A stretch of 64,000 bases of DNA from Paraburkholderia sabiae (lineage in GTDB: Bacteria; Pseudomonadota; Gammaproteobacteria; Burkholderiales; Burkholderiaceae), in NCBI RefSeq assembly GCF_030412785.1, contig NZ_CP125296.1, positions 558,001-622,000 of the forward strand, written 5' to 3'. Every line of letters begins with the position of its first letter. Position 1 is the stretch's first letter. A program made the position numbers and the translations under genes. Under the pieces are notes generated by a model, which saw nothing but the letters and a program-made list of their open reading frames with translations, was not told where the DNA came from and searched no databases. Below, piece after piece: positions 63,992-64,000 of the stretch.

Positions 63992-64000
63992 GATGTCGGC

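Overview
The window is high-GC DNA from what looks like a Burkholderiaceae beta-proteobacterium of the Paraburkholderia/Caballeronia kind. This is inferred from protein character and gene families (DUF3563 miniprotein, many LysR and MFS genes, OmpW, short flagellin, NitT/TauT-type ABC operon). Genes are short regulons, often with a divergent regulator, and there are no ribosomal or other core housekeeping clusters. That fits an accessory or secondary replicon. I see no rRNA, tRNA, CRISPR array, phage or complete insertion sequence.

Layout. 0.3-8.3 kb: a Tat-exported GH28 pectinase-like enzyme, then a surface-polysaccharide island (GT4/TupA-type ATP-grasp fusion, FemAB/GNAT-like protein, GT2) and a small orphan gene behind a strong palindrome. 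8.3-14.1 kb: a five-gene minus-strand unit with a DUF3311 protein, a sodium:solute symporter, an FAD subunit, a fused 2Fe-2S/molybdopterin hydroxylase and a MarR regulator, probably for uptake and hydroxylation of a heterocycle or aldehyde. 14.5-24.7 kb: an orphan histidine kinase; a Tat alpha/beta hydrolase with a cytochrome P460-like protein; an ECF sigma/anti-sigma pair; a second, homologous hydrolase with a divergent LysR; a dCache-like GGDEF cyclase; a solitary Rieske protein with a small exported partner. 24.9-34.5 kb: Vgb-like propeller, DMT transporter remnant, orphan LivJ-like binding protein, Tat purple acid phosphatase, aminotransferase, lipase-like hydrolase, orphan ParA and OmpW.

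35-46.5 kb: GH35 beta-galactosidase and a GH36-like alpha-galactosidase overlapping tail to tail, an IsdG/HmoA-type monooxygenase, two MFS exporters, an SDR and LysR, then two cell-wall enzymes (PBP7-like and M23). 46.6-59.5 kb: VOC protein coupled to an MFS carrier with divergent LysR, DUF3563, CPBP protease-like protein, MFS, orphan flagellin, aldo/keto reductase with divergent LysR, fused dihydroxyacetone kinase, a second orphan histidine kinase colinear with the first, DUF1003 protein and a chloroperoxidase-like hydrolase. 59.6-64 kb: a tightly coupled operon of an ABC importer (binding protein with an unusual C-terminal extension, permease, ATPase), a HEAT-repeat protein and a DUF971 protein.

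Most notable: (1) the ABC-HEAT-DUF971 operon, whose substrate and HEAT/DUF971 roles are unclear; (2) a nearly identical 38-bp promoter/operator element in front of both the first histidine kinase and the Tat-hydrolase/P460 pair, suggesting a small shared regulon; (3) two kinases that align without gaps in their N-terminal 160 residues, neither with a response regulator nearby; (4) a GT4-ATP-grasp fusion; (5) several clear palindromic operators. All functional statements rest on motif reading; no database search was run.
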